Positions 34,501 to 48,900 of a stretch of 64,000 nucleotides of DNA are shown here, in pieces. The notes beneath the pieces were generated by a model, which worked only from the letters and a program-made list of their open reading frames with translations, was not told the origin of the DNA and did no database searches. Every line of letters begins with the position of its first letter. Within the stretch, counting starts at the first letter, position 1. The translations under genes were made by a program, and so were the position numbers. The stretch lies in contig NC_088295.1 in NCBI RefSeq assembly GCF_032854445.1, positions 46,547,385-46,611,384 of the forward strand, read 5' to 3'. The DNA is from Liolophura sinensis. Lineage: Eukaryota > Mollusca > Polyplacophora > Chitonida > Chitonidae.

Positions 34501-37500
34501 ACAAATCCCATTGTAATTCGGTGTGCGATTAGCACAGTTCACAGGTTGGAATCACCTCACTGTGACATCATAAACTAGAGTTGGGAGGGGAAGGGGGACA
34601 TCAAGGGCAGATAAGCGTGTAGAGAATACCAAGCTTCATAAAACTGGGCCTATTGGCCTTGAAAAAAAAATTGTTTTTTTTTTACGATTTTAATTCTTTA
34701 CGTCACTTCGGCTCCGTGTTTCAGATACCCCTATAGGATATACTGTGTCAACTTTGCAAGAAAATTTCACCTTTAAGGCTGCGATCGAGGAAGTCGTCAA
34801 AGTATTGTAAATCTTTTGTTTACTTTTTAGGAGATTTGGTCCTCATTTTTTAGCCAATATACACGTAACTGTAACAGGAATACATCGTTTCTTAATCTCT
34901 TCTCACATGGTTAGTACGTCTAATGATCAACATGTGCATGTTTGTATGTATTTCACCTCAGCTTTAGCATTTTGCAGGTGACACATTTTGCATTATTCCA
35001 ACTGATCCAATCATCTTACAGTGCCACTTGTGATCGAGTCTTTTGTAATGTTTGAATAATTTGTTATGAGCAGAACTAAAGTGTTGGCATCAAAAGTATC
35101 ATTTTAAGACTTTTATGTGCGTCTGAAATGTACGTACCAATCACTGGCAAAAATACAGTACAGAGATAGCAGAACAACCAATGGCCTTTCCATCCTCCCT
35201 AAGTCTAAACTAACTACTCCCTGTAACACTCCCTGTGTTAAATATGAGCCTGAAGGATTGTATGCAGTTAAAGCTCACACAATGTGTTGTATTTAGGGAT
35301 ATAATGATGATTATATGGAAAAAAAATATCATGGAGTAAACATATTTCAGGTATTTCATCATTTGCCATGCAATCAAGAAACATGTTTAAATCTTAATCT
35401 TCTGATAGCATGTCAAAATCGTGTATGCATATACCAGGAAAGTGACAATAAATGAGTGAAAATGTTCTTTTCAAGACTCTAATGGCTGTATGTATACACT
35501 ACGTGGACACGTACTTGTAACTCTCCGAATGAAGAGAGGAGCCCCGCCCCATAAGCCTTCAGCTTGCCGTCTTCCTTGCATACCCCATACTCCACAGTGA
35601 ACCAGTACACCTGGCAACAGAACAGGTGAGAATGTTGGCAAACATTGTGATTACTAATTACTTAATGTTGGTTTTTTATTATGGTAAAATTAAAAAAATA
35701 CATGAGGTCATCCTTGAAAAAGTTAGGGTAGGTCCGTAGGGATTTTTTTTCTCACTTTTTCAATAAAATTTTACCTTGTAAATTGCACTGGACTACAGAA
35801 AAACAGAATTTTCTGGAGACAGGCTCAATAAAAACATTGAGCTATTTTTGGTAGATATGTAAATGTAGGCTTATGCCAAAACATATTTTTAAAGATGACC
35901 TTATGGAAAAGCTATGTCTGCAAAAAACAACACAATATTTTATACCAGTACATTACAGTTTTGAAATATAATACAATTTCAGTTACTTTATTACTTGCAG
36001 AAGTAACAGTTTCAAGGAAGTCTCCATTAATTATGATGCCCAATGGCATTTAACCAATTTTTGTGAAGAGATTCAATATTGTAGAAATTAATTCAATCAT
36101 TAAATACATGCTCATGTAATATTTAAATGATCAGGCAAAACTCATTTATGAATTATGCTAATTAAGCCTTAAATACATGTATGCATGTGTGATTAACAAC
36201 ATAAATAACACAGATTCTTGAGTACAGCATAAAAACTCCAATCAAATAAATGAATTAATATATAACGTAGATTTATTCAACAATTTCCACGACTCACTGT
36301 GGCTAACTTCTCAATGTACTCATCAGGTGCTCCCAAACTGGCCAATCCGATTTCTTGTGAAAACTGGGCGAACTGTGGATCCGCAAACAGTGGAACATGG
36401 CCCAGCAGTTCATGGCAAATATCCCTAAAAGGTGGATCAAAGAAGTGACAAATGTCATAAGCACAGTTCTATTCAAGGCTAGAGAAGTTCTCAGTGGAAT
36501 GCACTTACCAAGCAGCTAGCACACCACATGCACACCACAAGCACACCACAAACACACTTCTATTGTTCCACTACCAATCTTCCTAGACTTCATGGCCTGA
36601 TTTAATTATGTTTTTTAAATCAAAAATCTTTCACTAATATTATGATGGAGGGAATCAGAATGCCTATAGTAAACCACTAACACTGACAAGTTTAAAATGC
36701 TGGCAAACTTTACCTTTCTATGACAAATATGACATTATAACTCACGGTTCGGGTGTGTACATGGGTTTAGAGCTGTGGCGGATGTACTGAGTAGAGTGGA
36801 AAACGCGGAATGCGAGACCAGCCAAGAAATCTCGAGATGACAGCAGCCCTGCCACAGGCCGGAGGGAGAACCCTGTACATTCTACAAGCGTATAAAGGCA
36901 TGAATCATATTAGGTAAAATGGAGATAATAATTCATGTTATCAACTTAGAAATGGATGTTAACAGACCTTATTAATCCCATTTCTATACCCACCCTCACT
37001 TATTTCACAAGCCAACCACAATGATAACTGACATGCCCACTCACATTAAATCCTAACAGCCACATCAATCAACACATTTCACAAGCTAAGAACAATAACT
37101 GACATGCCCACCCACCCTAATACTAAATACGCATGTCTTACCTACACACTTGACAAGTCAAACACAATAATACCATGTCCACACATCCTAACACAATAGT
37201 ACCATGCCCACACATTCTAACACAATAATACCATGCCCACACACTCTAACACAATATTACCATGTCCACACACCCTAACACAATAATACCATGCCCACAC
37301 ACTCTAACACAATAATGCCATGTCCACACACCCTAACACAATAATGCCATGTCCACACACCCTAACACAATAATACCATGTCCACACACCCTAACTCAAC
37401 AATACCATGTCCACACACCCTAACACAACAATACCATGTCCACACACCCTAACTCAACAATACCATGTTAACACACCCTAACTCAACAATACCATGTCCA

Positions 37501-40500
37501 CACACCCTAACAAAACAATACCATGTCCACACACCCTAACACAATAATACCATGTCCACACACTCTAACACAATAATACCATGCCCACACACTCTAACAC
37601 AATAATACCATGCCCACACACCCTAACACAATATTACCATGTCCACACACCCTAACACAATAATACCATGCCCACACACTCTAACACAATAATGCCATGT
37701 CCACACACCCTAACACAATAATACCATGTCCACACACCCTAACAAAACAATACCATGTCCACACACCCTAACACAACAATACCATGTCCACACACCCTAA
37801 CTCAACCATACCATGTTAACACACCCTAACTCAACAATACCATGTCCACACACCCTAACAAAACAATACCATGTCCACACACCCTAACACAATAATACCA
37901 TGTCCACACACTCTAACACAATAATACCATGCCCACACACTCTAACACAACAATACCATGTCCACACACCCTAACACAACAATACCATGTCCACACACTC
38001 TAACACATCAATACCATGTCCACACACCCTAACAAAATAATACCATGTCCACACATCCTAACACAATAATACCATGTCCACACACCCAAACACAATGATA
38101 CATATCCACACAACCCAACACAATAATAAGCAACATGACCATCCACCCTGATGCCAAAAAGGTTTCAACCTGACTTAAAAGTTCTCAACCCAGTTGGCCC
38201 CGATGTCAGAACATCTCACCCAACAGCTGAAACACCAATAAGAACACCGACCTATATATCGAAGAAGCCCACCCACCCAAATATCCATCAAGCTCACCAC
38301 CTATATATCCAAGAAGCCCACCCACCTAAATATCCAACAAGCCCACCCACCCAAATATCCAACAAGCCCACCCATCAATATATCCAACAAGCCCACCCAC
38401 CCACCCAAATATCCAACAAGCCCACCCACCTATATATCGAAGAAGCCCACCCTCCCAAATATCCAACAAGCCCACCCATCTATATATCCAACAAGCCTGC
38501 CAACCCACCTAAATATCCAACAAGCCCACCCACTCAAATATCCAACAAGCCCACCCATCTATATATTCAACAAGCCTGCCCACCCACCCAACTATCCAAC
38601 AAGCCCATACACCTATGTATCCAATAAGCCCTCCCACCCAAATATCCAACAAGCCCACCCATCAATATATCCAACAAGACCACCCACCCACTCAAATATC
38701 CAACAAGCCCACCCACCCAAATATCCAATAAGCCCACCCATCTATATATTCAACAAGCCTGCCCACCCTCCCAACTATCCAACAAGCCCATACACCTATA
38801 TATCCAATAAGCCCTCCCACCCAAATATCCAACAAACCCACCCACATATATATCTAACAAGCCCACCCACCCAAATATCCAACAAGCCCACCCACTTATA
38901 TATTCAACAAGCCCAACCACCCAAATATCCAACCAGCCCACTCACACTTACACCTAAAAAGCACACCTATGATAATATGCAAAGGGTCAACATAACATTT
39001 TTTCTCTCATATCTCCAACCATTCTGATATGTAAATAATAATAGGTTCATCAATACACATATATGCACATTCTAGCCTAACTGGCCAAATATATTAACAC
39101 CCAACAGGCCCACCAACCCACCCACCCATATGCCCAAAGACACATTCGTCTTGACATGCCCCCATGCCCACCCTAAGCTGCTTGTCCATGGTATTACACT
39201 GACCTGACAAGCCCACTCGGTCCATGCAGTAGGCCTACTCACAAATTCTACCATTATTAATACTCAGATTGCCAAAGTAGGCCCATTAATTTTAACGGAG
39301 AAACAGGCTTATGCAAGCACCCAGCAGACACTTTTTTGAGGACAGCTTTAATCATCATAATTATACACATTTCTCTGATTTGCTAGCTTTACCTTTAAGG
39401 AAGTTGGAGATGTCCTCCAGCTGTGGGATGTTATCTTCTCTGTAGCCACAGTTGTCAATCAGAAGGGGAAAGACGTGGTTGAACTCGTGACAGGCATGAG
39501 TAGGGTAGAGTTTGGTTAGCTCGCGGAAAATTGTACCCCTGGCAAAACAGGATGCGTGACACAAGGAAATAACCCACAAATACATCAAAAATGAGAAAAC
39601 ACATTCTTTTTATACTCTGAATGCATGAAAAGGATAATTGTTTCTTTCCCTCACAGAAGCCCCATTTACTTTAGCACAGCATGCAGGGATTTGGGCTGTA
39701 AGAAATAATATTTGTTGGCCAGAGTATCACAACTTTAGAGTGTGGTTAGTCACTTAATTCCTTTGTATCAGAGAATTGTAAATTAATATGGAATACAAGT
39801 TTGTCATAAAATGTAAATGTTCAGTTTAACATAGTTTCCTTTTGTTGAGAATTATGTGACATAAAACATGAATACTTTCTATCTGACTGATCATTTGTCC
39901 CCACCCCCACAACAAGCAAATTAATTTACTGGTAACAACGACATAAACAAATCATTTAAATGGACTAACTGTACCAAAAACAATGGCAGTAATCCTTTGT
40001 ACAAGTATTGGTGTTTAACATATTTCTAATAACTTGGACGTGGAAAAGTCTACAAGCAACCTGTGGATGGTCTTGGGTTTTTTCCCGAGGCTTTTTTCCC
40101 ACCATACTGCTAGTTGCGTCATATATGTTAAATATTCTTGAGTATGATGTAAACCTCCAATCAAATCAATAAATAAAGTAAACATCGCTTTTGCAAAATT
40201 TAAATTCTGTCCTGTGTGGTACTGACTGTATACAGAAGACAATCAAATCAATAAATAAAGTAAATATCGCTTTTGCAAAATTTAAATTCTGTCCTGTGTG
40301 GTACTGACTGTATACAGAAGACAATCAAATCAATAAATAAAGTAAACATCGCTTTTGCAAAATTTAAATTCTGTCCTGTGTGGTACTGACTGTATACAGA
40401 AGACAATCAAATCAACAAATAAAGTAAATATCGCTTTTGCAAAATTTAAATTCTGTCCTGTGTGGTACTGACTGTATACAGAAGACAATCAAATCAACAA

Positions 40501-42922
40501 ATAAAGTAAATATCGCTTTTGCAAAATTTAAATTCTGTCCTGTGTGGTACTGACTGTATACAGAAGACAATCAAATCAATAAATAAAGTAAACATCGCTT
40601 TTGCAAAATTTAAATTCTGTCCTGTGTGGTACTGACTGTATACAGAAGACAATCAAATCAATAAATAAAGTAAATATCGCTTTTGCAAAATTTAAATTCT
40701 GTCCTGTGTGGTACTGACTGTATACAGAAGACGAGTATATTTTGAGAGCTACCTCACTGGATTGCCATGTAGACGACACCAGGCAAGAGGTCTCACTCAG
40801 TCACAATATACCATCTTCATTTGATCAAGCCGATCGCGAACCCTATAGTGCAGCACCAACCTTGCTGGCAGAAAGATGTCATATACTGGCATCCAGGAAA
40901 ATCCTCTGAAGGAGTATACTATACTGAAGATTTCTCAGAAAATGAAAATCAGGACATGACATTTAATGTAATCATTTAACCTATTTCTTACCAAGCTTTG
41001 ACTTCTGACTCTGTGTACTCTGCTCTGGGGATTGGTTGACCACTGCAATAGAATAAGACCACTGCTGTGAATACTGCCAATGTAACAGCATGGTTTTGGT
41101 GAAATATTTCTATTGACGTCGTTTTAACCAATTGTTATTATCCATTGACTACAGCACTGCTATATTGTTTGGAGTTTAAAGGAGAACTTAAAAACATGTC
41201 ACTATAGGCTGAAAAGAGCACATAATTTTATATTTGGTGGTGCCTGTTGCATAATTTTGTGATTTTCCCTCGCCACAGACGTAAAGCCTGAAAACGGCAA
41301 AGCAGGCATAAATCGATGAGTCCATCGCGTCCTCCATCTTTAACACCCTGTAATTTATGCTAGCCTCTCAGCCAATGAGCATCGTTAAAACTGCCAGCGT
41401 GTTTGTGTAAACTCAGAACCTACGTCCAACATTCCGGTTTCCCAGTCGTCAAATGGAAAACAAACTGTGCTGTGTGCTACCTCTGGGAAGAAGAGTTCAA
41501 CCAGAAAAGTACTAACTGCACTTCGGCGGCTTCTGATGGCAATTCTCCTCCTAACACAGAAGTCTTCAGGACTAGTTCTTAAGCAAAATGGGGTCGCCCA
41601 TGGCTGATTTTGGCAGTGACTTTATTTATAATTTATCAACTTGAGGTACATATTAGAATTTTTTATGGTATGCACCTGCGAGGAAACGCATACTCTTTTC
41701 AATGGTATTTGATTGATATTTAAATTTTCTTCTCCTTTAAAGAGCAATTTAACTCACTGCTTGTAATTATAAGCGATGTCAGCAAACACCTTCCTCCTCG
41801 ACCGGTATTCTTTATCGGTAAATCCCTGTGGAAAGACACACAGTTTTAGGACACTATGTGGGGAATAAAAACTAACATATGTTAGAAAGTAGAAAAAAAA
41901 AAAAGTGAGAAGAGCTGTTAAGCAGAGTGAATAATAGACAATGACATGAGGTGGACACAGCTTGCACGGTGTTGAAAATCTAAGCATTTCTTTTATTAAT
42001 GTCGCATTGACAGGAATGAGGGAGTGAGTGAGTGCTTGGGGTTAAACGTACTTTACAATTTTTCATGTCATATGACGACAAAGGAATCCTCAGAGTGCAT
42101 GTAATGTGCCTCCTTGGCACAGGATGGAATTTCCACCGCTCTTTTATCTAGTGCTGCTTCACTGAGACGCCTTACCGAAGGCAAGTCAGCCGCCCCTCCT
42201 GAGCCATTATACTGATACAGGTCAACCAGTTGTTGCACTATCCCTTTCATGCTGAACACCAAGCGAGGCAGCTACAACTTCCTCTGTTAAGGTCTTAGGT
42301 GTGACTTGACCCAGGATTGACCCTGGATCAACTGCTCCAGAAGCAAACCATATTGACATGAAGGACATGTATCACAAGAAGGGACACAACTCTATAAATT
42401 TTAAAGCTTTTCTTCAAGCTACTAGTAGCTATCGTTGCCATGGCGATAAAGGCTAAAAATGGAACAAATTTCATAATTAAATAAAGCTCAGTTCTGTAGA
42501 TATAGTGGTAGTTAACACACCAACAAATTTACTGATGAACTGATACAGACAATGTCATGCTATAGTATGACCCTTACTACAGGCATGTATAAGACTACAT
42601 ACATGCAATGCTGAAAGTTGAAAAAAAAAATTTGTTTTTTTTTACAAATTTGTAGCATGTACACTTTTAATGTATATGGTACCAATACATGCACTCAATA
42701 AATGAAATTTAATTAAATTAATGACACGTTTTGAAAACTGAATTAGTGCAGTGGGATTACCACAGCTGTCCCAATACTTACAGGATGGTCAGAATCTAGT
42801 TCTGACCCATAGCTCAGGATCTGGTTGGCAAATCTATCCAGTTCCTTGATACGACGAGGGAACCATGGAACTGAAACATAGAAATATACAACATTCATAT
42901 TATATATTATATACTATATATA

Positions 42923-42953
<31 letters not shown>

Positions 42954-45900
42954 ACTACTGTACAATGAGCTGTGCAATATCACTTCATGGATGTGCAAAC
43001 TCAGCACCTTTATACTCCAGCTCACACTGTTAAATACTCTCATTAAACTGAAAACCAAATGCTTTTAAATTTTCACTGTAAGGTCAGAGCCTAAATTTTT
43101 TATGTTTTTGTATTATTTTTTTCCTTCTTCAACTCTAGCTCACCAAAACTTCGAATTCAATGTTATTTTAGATAATAAAAAAATCAAAAAAGGAAAACAA
43201 CAAAAATAGTCGAGATAGAAATAACATGTAAACTTTTTTTCAAACTACAAAAAAATATATACATAAGACTGCACCTATCAAAAGGTTTTGTTTTATAGAC
43301 AGAATAAATCTTTTTTCAGTGTCACATTACGGTATAAATATAGAGCTGAAAAATGGCAGTATGTAATTTGTGGTAGAAATTCCAAAGACATATTTAATAG
43401 ACTGGAAACTTTGAAAAACAGGAAAATCATCTAAAACATTCACATTAAACAAAATAAAAAGATGGATATTTGATCTTATTTTTATTCCATTTTTGGATTT
43501 TTTGAGGGGTCGGCTCACCTGTGGAACACAAAAAAATGGGTATTGCCTAAGAGCACTTTCCACATTCCAAATGTAGATTGTAGAAACTGAATCATGTTAA
43601 TTTTGTCCATCAAGCCCAAGGTTAAGCCCACCTGCCCTAGATACCATGATGTACAGTCTATAACCAGGAAATCACAACAGCAAAAACTTGAACTAGGCAT
43701 GATCAGGTGAAAGATATTTTTATGATGCATTGTTTGTTCAAGGTATTAACACATTTCATAAATTAGGTCAACAAGGAAAAGGTTTTTCTTTTACAATATA
43801 AAGAAGACCTTTGTGAAAACTTTTTTGACTTGTCCCTCATGCTCTCTTAAAACACTCTTTTTTTCTATTGCTCAAAGTCACCTGGGGTTCGTTCCACAAA
43901 GTGCGCGCTGAACTCTGGTAGCACGCAACTTCCGTGGAAAGCGATACTATCACCATGATAACTACGTGCATGCAGCGCTGTAAGTGCTTTGTGAAGTAGG
44001 CCCCAGGTTTGGAAAAACATTGCAGGAACTAAGTGCTTCCTGTAGACTCAGTCTGGGCTATTTACATATAGCATGATCTACATTTTTATTAGCTGTGGTC
44101 ACATGACAGCCTCTTTAACCTAGTAAATCTACCAACGTAACCGACGCACAGAGATCCACAAGATGTATATTATATGTACTTATTAAAGACCAAATCAAGT
44201 AAGTGTCCAATTTCAGATTATTAAAATAAAATTGCATGCATTGAGGTTCTTTTCAATCAAAGACTTACCACAGCATCTACTGTCCGTGCAGCAATTGCCA
44301 CTTACAAGATAGTCAAAGGAACACAATGACAAAATTTCGTGATAAGGCAAGGCCCGACCACAGATTAAATGTTATATTAGAAATAACAGTGAGTTATCAT
44401 TTAAGATGATATCGGTCTTCAGCACCACCTATATTAAGGCAAATGTAGGTTAAAAAGCTTGAAAGCGTTCTCTGATCTCACACAATAAACCAGTTGTAAA
44501 GTCAAGCCCAAAGTTAAAACTGAAAGCTTATGCGTCACACTGCACACCAATACACCAGGGACAACCAAATTTTACCTGATTTTGTGTGAAATGCCATTTC
44601 ATTTTTTCTATATTTTATATAAAAAAAAACATACTTTAATTGCCCTTGTGCAGTATATGTCCTTAATACATGTATACATATGTATTGTATATAATGTACA
44701 GGTACCAGTAGTTAATGCACCTGCTTGTAGTTTAAAATGTAATGTACAAATGACAGTTTATACATATTGTTGTCTTTGTACTGTATAAACATACTATAAA
44801 TGCATTTTTTTCTACACACTCTAAACAAAGCCTATATTTTAATGGGGAGCAAGGAGGTTGGGAGGGAGTGGGTGCATTTCATACATGCAGGCAGCTAGTA
44901 TGAACACATGCCTTTCCATCAACCATACCAATTTCACCAACATTAATCAGTCATTCAAAGACCCAGTCCTGTCACTCACCCTTACTGCCTTGGACTCTCA
45001 CACAACCTTTGGGAAAGTACAGAGATAGCATGAATAGCCTACTTGATATAGCATGAATAGCCTACTTGATATAGCATGAATAGCCTACTTGATATAGCAT
45101 GAATAGCCTACTTGATGTAGCATGAATAGCCAACTTGATATAGCATGAATAGCCAACTTGATATAGCATGAATAGCCTACTTGATATATGTACAGGGATG
45201 ATATTTTTAACTACTTTTTTCACACATTGGAAGTATTCAAAGAAATAATCATACAAAGTTAACTTATTTTGGGCTAACAACATTATGAAATAATTTCAAT
45301 TATAAAATTAAGTACAGCCATCAATAACAACTGTCACTGGTTTTTGGACAGTAACAAGTTACAAATTATTTTTGGTATGTCGTCCACTGAATGATAAAAT
45401 GGTAGTAAAACCCTTTTGCTATTCCATATTGCTGTGACTTGAATTTATATTAGCTAATTGTGGATTTATATAATACATTTTTTTTTAGTTTTAGATTTCC
45501 AGACAATGTGACATGTTCTCACTGAGACTAAAACAATATGATAACAAATTAGGATCACAGGGTGGCCCATTTATGAAATAAAATTCTTTCAAAAATCAAC
45601 TGATAAATGTAATGAAACTGCATGATGTTTTAAGGCCTGTCCTCGACTTAAACCAACTTACTACATGGTGAATCTTGTACAAGGTATTAAATTTCTTGCT
45701 TAAAAGGTAGGTGTATTTTCAAACTGAACTATGTTTGCCAGAGCTTTGTTACACAAAACTGCAAAAATGCAAAATACAGTGCTTTAATTTATCGTAGGAG
45801 ATAATGATGAAAAATTAAAACAATGAGACAATGTCATACAAAAAAAAGAAAATTTATACAAATTACTATACACATACTATACCCCTCAGGGGAAGATTTC

Positions 45901-48900
45901 AAATAAGGTTTCTGCATGGAAAAAAAAAGAAATAACAGAGAGATTTTCTTTTCCTTTCTCAGCAGTTACATTATTTTGTCTTAGGTTGTTACCTATCTAC
46001 CTGTTATTATAGGCCAACCACTTATACTGCATTTGGTGTTCCAGTTTACATGTAGAAAAGGTTTATCTAAAAAAAATAAAACTTATGCAAAATTCATTCA
46101 AAAAGTTAACCCTACAATAGATAAAATAAATAAATAAAACCTTCAATATATTACAGAAAATCCTTCTACATGAAAATCAATGATTCATTTATAAACTGAG
46201 ATACCTTAATTTTCATTCTTCAGCTTATAATTGAAGCAGCTTATCCTTATATCACGTTTAGCTTACTGCGGTTGCCTCACACGTATAATTACTGATTTAA
46301 AAAGTGAGCAATTTGAAAATGCTAAAATTTCATGTCCCTACCTCCCATTCCGACATCTTCTTCAAGATTTCGTGACAGCACCTGTAACTCTTTTGACTTT
46401 GCTCTCAGAGCTTCGATGGCCTGTTTTAAGCCCCCAGTCTGGTTGTCACAGGCAACGAAGAACTCATAGCCACTAGGGTCCTCCAGAGCCGGGCGGGACT
46501 CGATGTGATGGAGTGTTACCCCATAGGTCTGAAAAAAACCCAACAAAAACCAACAATGTTCAGTTATTTCAGTGTTATGTCTTGGGCCTGGCAGCTTCTG
46601 TGCACACGGACACATGTAAGCACACAGTTCATGGCCTTGTATTATATCATATAATGCTTTTGATTTCAACATGCCAAGTTTGATCTGAAATTAATAAAAC
46701 TACACACAACACTCTTAAATTAAAGGCTCCGCTTTTAAGGGATAAATGAGTCAGAATCAAGCAAAGTGTCACTTGAAAAAAGCTAAGCGGCTTTAGGTAA
46801 AATGCAGTGTAGTGCAGGCCTGCTATAACATGAGGATTTATACTAGTTATTCAGATTGATATCAAAACCCTGGAATTATAGCTAGTAGTGCAGTTTTAAT
46901 CTAGTTATAAAATTACAGCAGAAACTTCAAAATATTTCATTACAACGAAATGTGGCTTGTGAAATGTGCGAAATACCCAGTTATGTGCAGCAGGATAATA
47001 ACACCCACATTTGTGCAGATATTTCACATTTGACCTAATTAATCGCTTATAGGGGGTTAACTGACATATATACAGATAAAAATGTAGACCAGTGACCGTG
47101 AGTTAATTAGAGCTCTCTGACAATGGATCAAAGGTCGCAAGAGTACATATGAGTGACCTGTGCATGCACATTGAAGACAAATATCACTAATAGTTCTTAA
47201 TTAAATTTAATTAAATTACATTACATTAAATAGCATAAATATAAAATATTAAATCTATCTACAAGAGTAAATTTATGTCAGTCAAATAATTTATTGAATT
47301 TTTTCATGACTTCATGGACAAGAGTGATCATTGAATGACATATTTTATTAATTCATTGTTTCAATGACAAGTGTTATAACGACTGGTAAATCAGGGTTTT
47401 TAATTTATCATTTGGTTCAATGATATTTACACAGATTTACTACTCTAGGTTTGAATATTTTTTTCAGCCCAAATATTGGATTTAAAATTAGACTAGTTCT
47501 TATTTGTGCAAGAGTAGCCATAACACTAGTAAACGACATAGGAATTTCGTCCAATGATGGATTAAATTTAAAAGTACAAAAACTTGGTGGAGATATTGGG
47601 TCAAGCTGAGCAATGTCAAGGTCAAGTGGTGGAGTAAACAAAGGTTCAGATGATTCTGTAAAATGTGGTGTGAAATCAACTGCTGGGATTAGTAAAGATA
47701 TCTAATAAGATGTTTTGTAACATTTTATCTTTTTGTGTGTGATGTGTGTGATGTGTGTGTCTGTCTCTTGTATTGAATGAATTTGTCTGGAGAAGAGGAA
47801 GCATTTGGCAACACTAAACTGGTCACATCAATATTGTTAGCAGCATCCAGCATTATATAAATATGATATCAAATTTCTACCAATGAATTCAAGCATTTTA
47901 AAACTGCATTTTATTCAGTTTTACTAACTTTTTTTGGTTTTCTTTCTCTTAATGCCACTTTAATCAAATCCAGGACAAGCTCATGAAACTATGTAACCTT
48001 TTGGGAACCACAAAGATTTTATTTTGATTAAATAAATTCAAACAGATAATTAAAATCAGTTTGTCTGATAAGTAAGTTAAATGACACGGAAATGTCTACA
48101 ATGACATTCAAAATGTCTCCAACATCATTCATGTGTCAGTTTGACACCCGATCCTGTGTACACTCGTATCATTTTGGCAGATGCGACATAATGACTGGCC
48201 TTCGTGGACAAATTTAACTGGTATCTCGTTACAAAATCTTCCATTCTCATCTCTGTCAGCTATTAGGCAGTTCTTATATATCCCGGATATCTGATACCAT
48301 ACATCAAATCACTAACCCAGTAACTGCCTAATATGTCAGTGTGAATGAGAGAGACCTAAATATGGCCTATTACTGAGTTGAATGACTTGAATGAGATATT
48401 AATTAATGTGTAGTATATTATTTCATTCATAAAGATTGAAGTGTATACATTTGTGTTTACATGTACTTCAACCTTCCATACACAGCTTTATGCTAAATGT
48501 TTTCTGGTTATAAACTTATGGTACAGGGTTCAATTCCAGTGGCGGGTAGAATTTTTATGGAATTCTCTGCTCTTATTATTTGCGGGGTCTTGGTTAACAT
48601 GAACTCGTGAGGTCACTGGCACAGAGTAACATTTGTTATGGCAATTTGGCATGCCAACTTTCATGTTTGGGAAACTTCACGAGTAACTGGTCAAAAGGAT
48701 GGTGGTTTTAAGATCTTGGATACTTCAGTTTCTCTACCCATAAAACTGACTGTGATTGTGTAAGCGAAGAAAAAAAAAATCAGGAAGTAGGGCCTTAAAC
48801 AGTAATCTGAACAGTAATAAGAAAAGTAAACACACTTTTCATCACATCCAGATTTTAACTAATTATGTTACAAACCTCAAAGATCTTCAGCGCACCTGCC

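Noticed and set aside
35700-35912. Inverted-repeat element in PAH intron 9 region
   Set aside because: AGGTCATCCTT-like ends are only weakly mirrored. A similar GGGTAGGTC stretch near 22745-22860 suggests a dispersed repeat, but boundaries could not be supported.
37161-38125. Telomere-like CCCTAA content or CRISPR-like spacing
   Set aside because: There is only one CCCTAA per 29-bp unit and no variable spacers; it is an ordinary intronic minisatellite in a eukaryotic gene.
38151-38627. 158-codon Pro/Tyr/Ile-rich ORF (YIQEAHPP... type repeats)
   Set aside because: It is a reading of the 25-bp minisatellite in PAH intron 7, antisense to the gene; similar ORFs appear in other frames of the same array.
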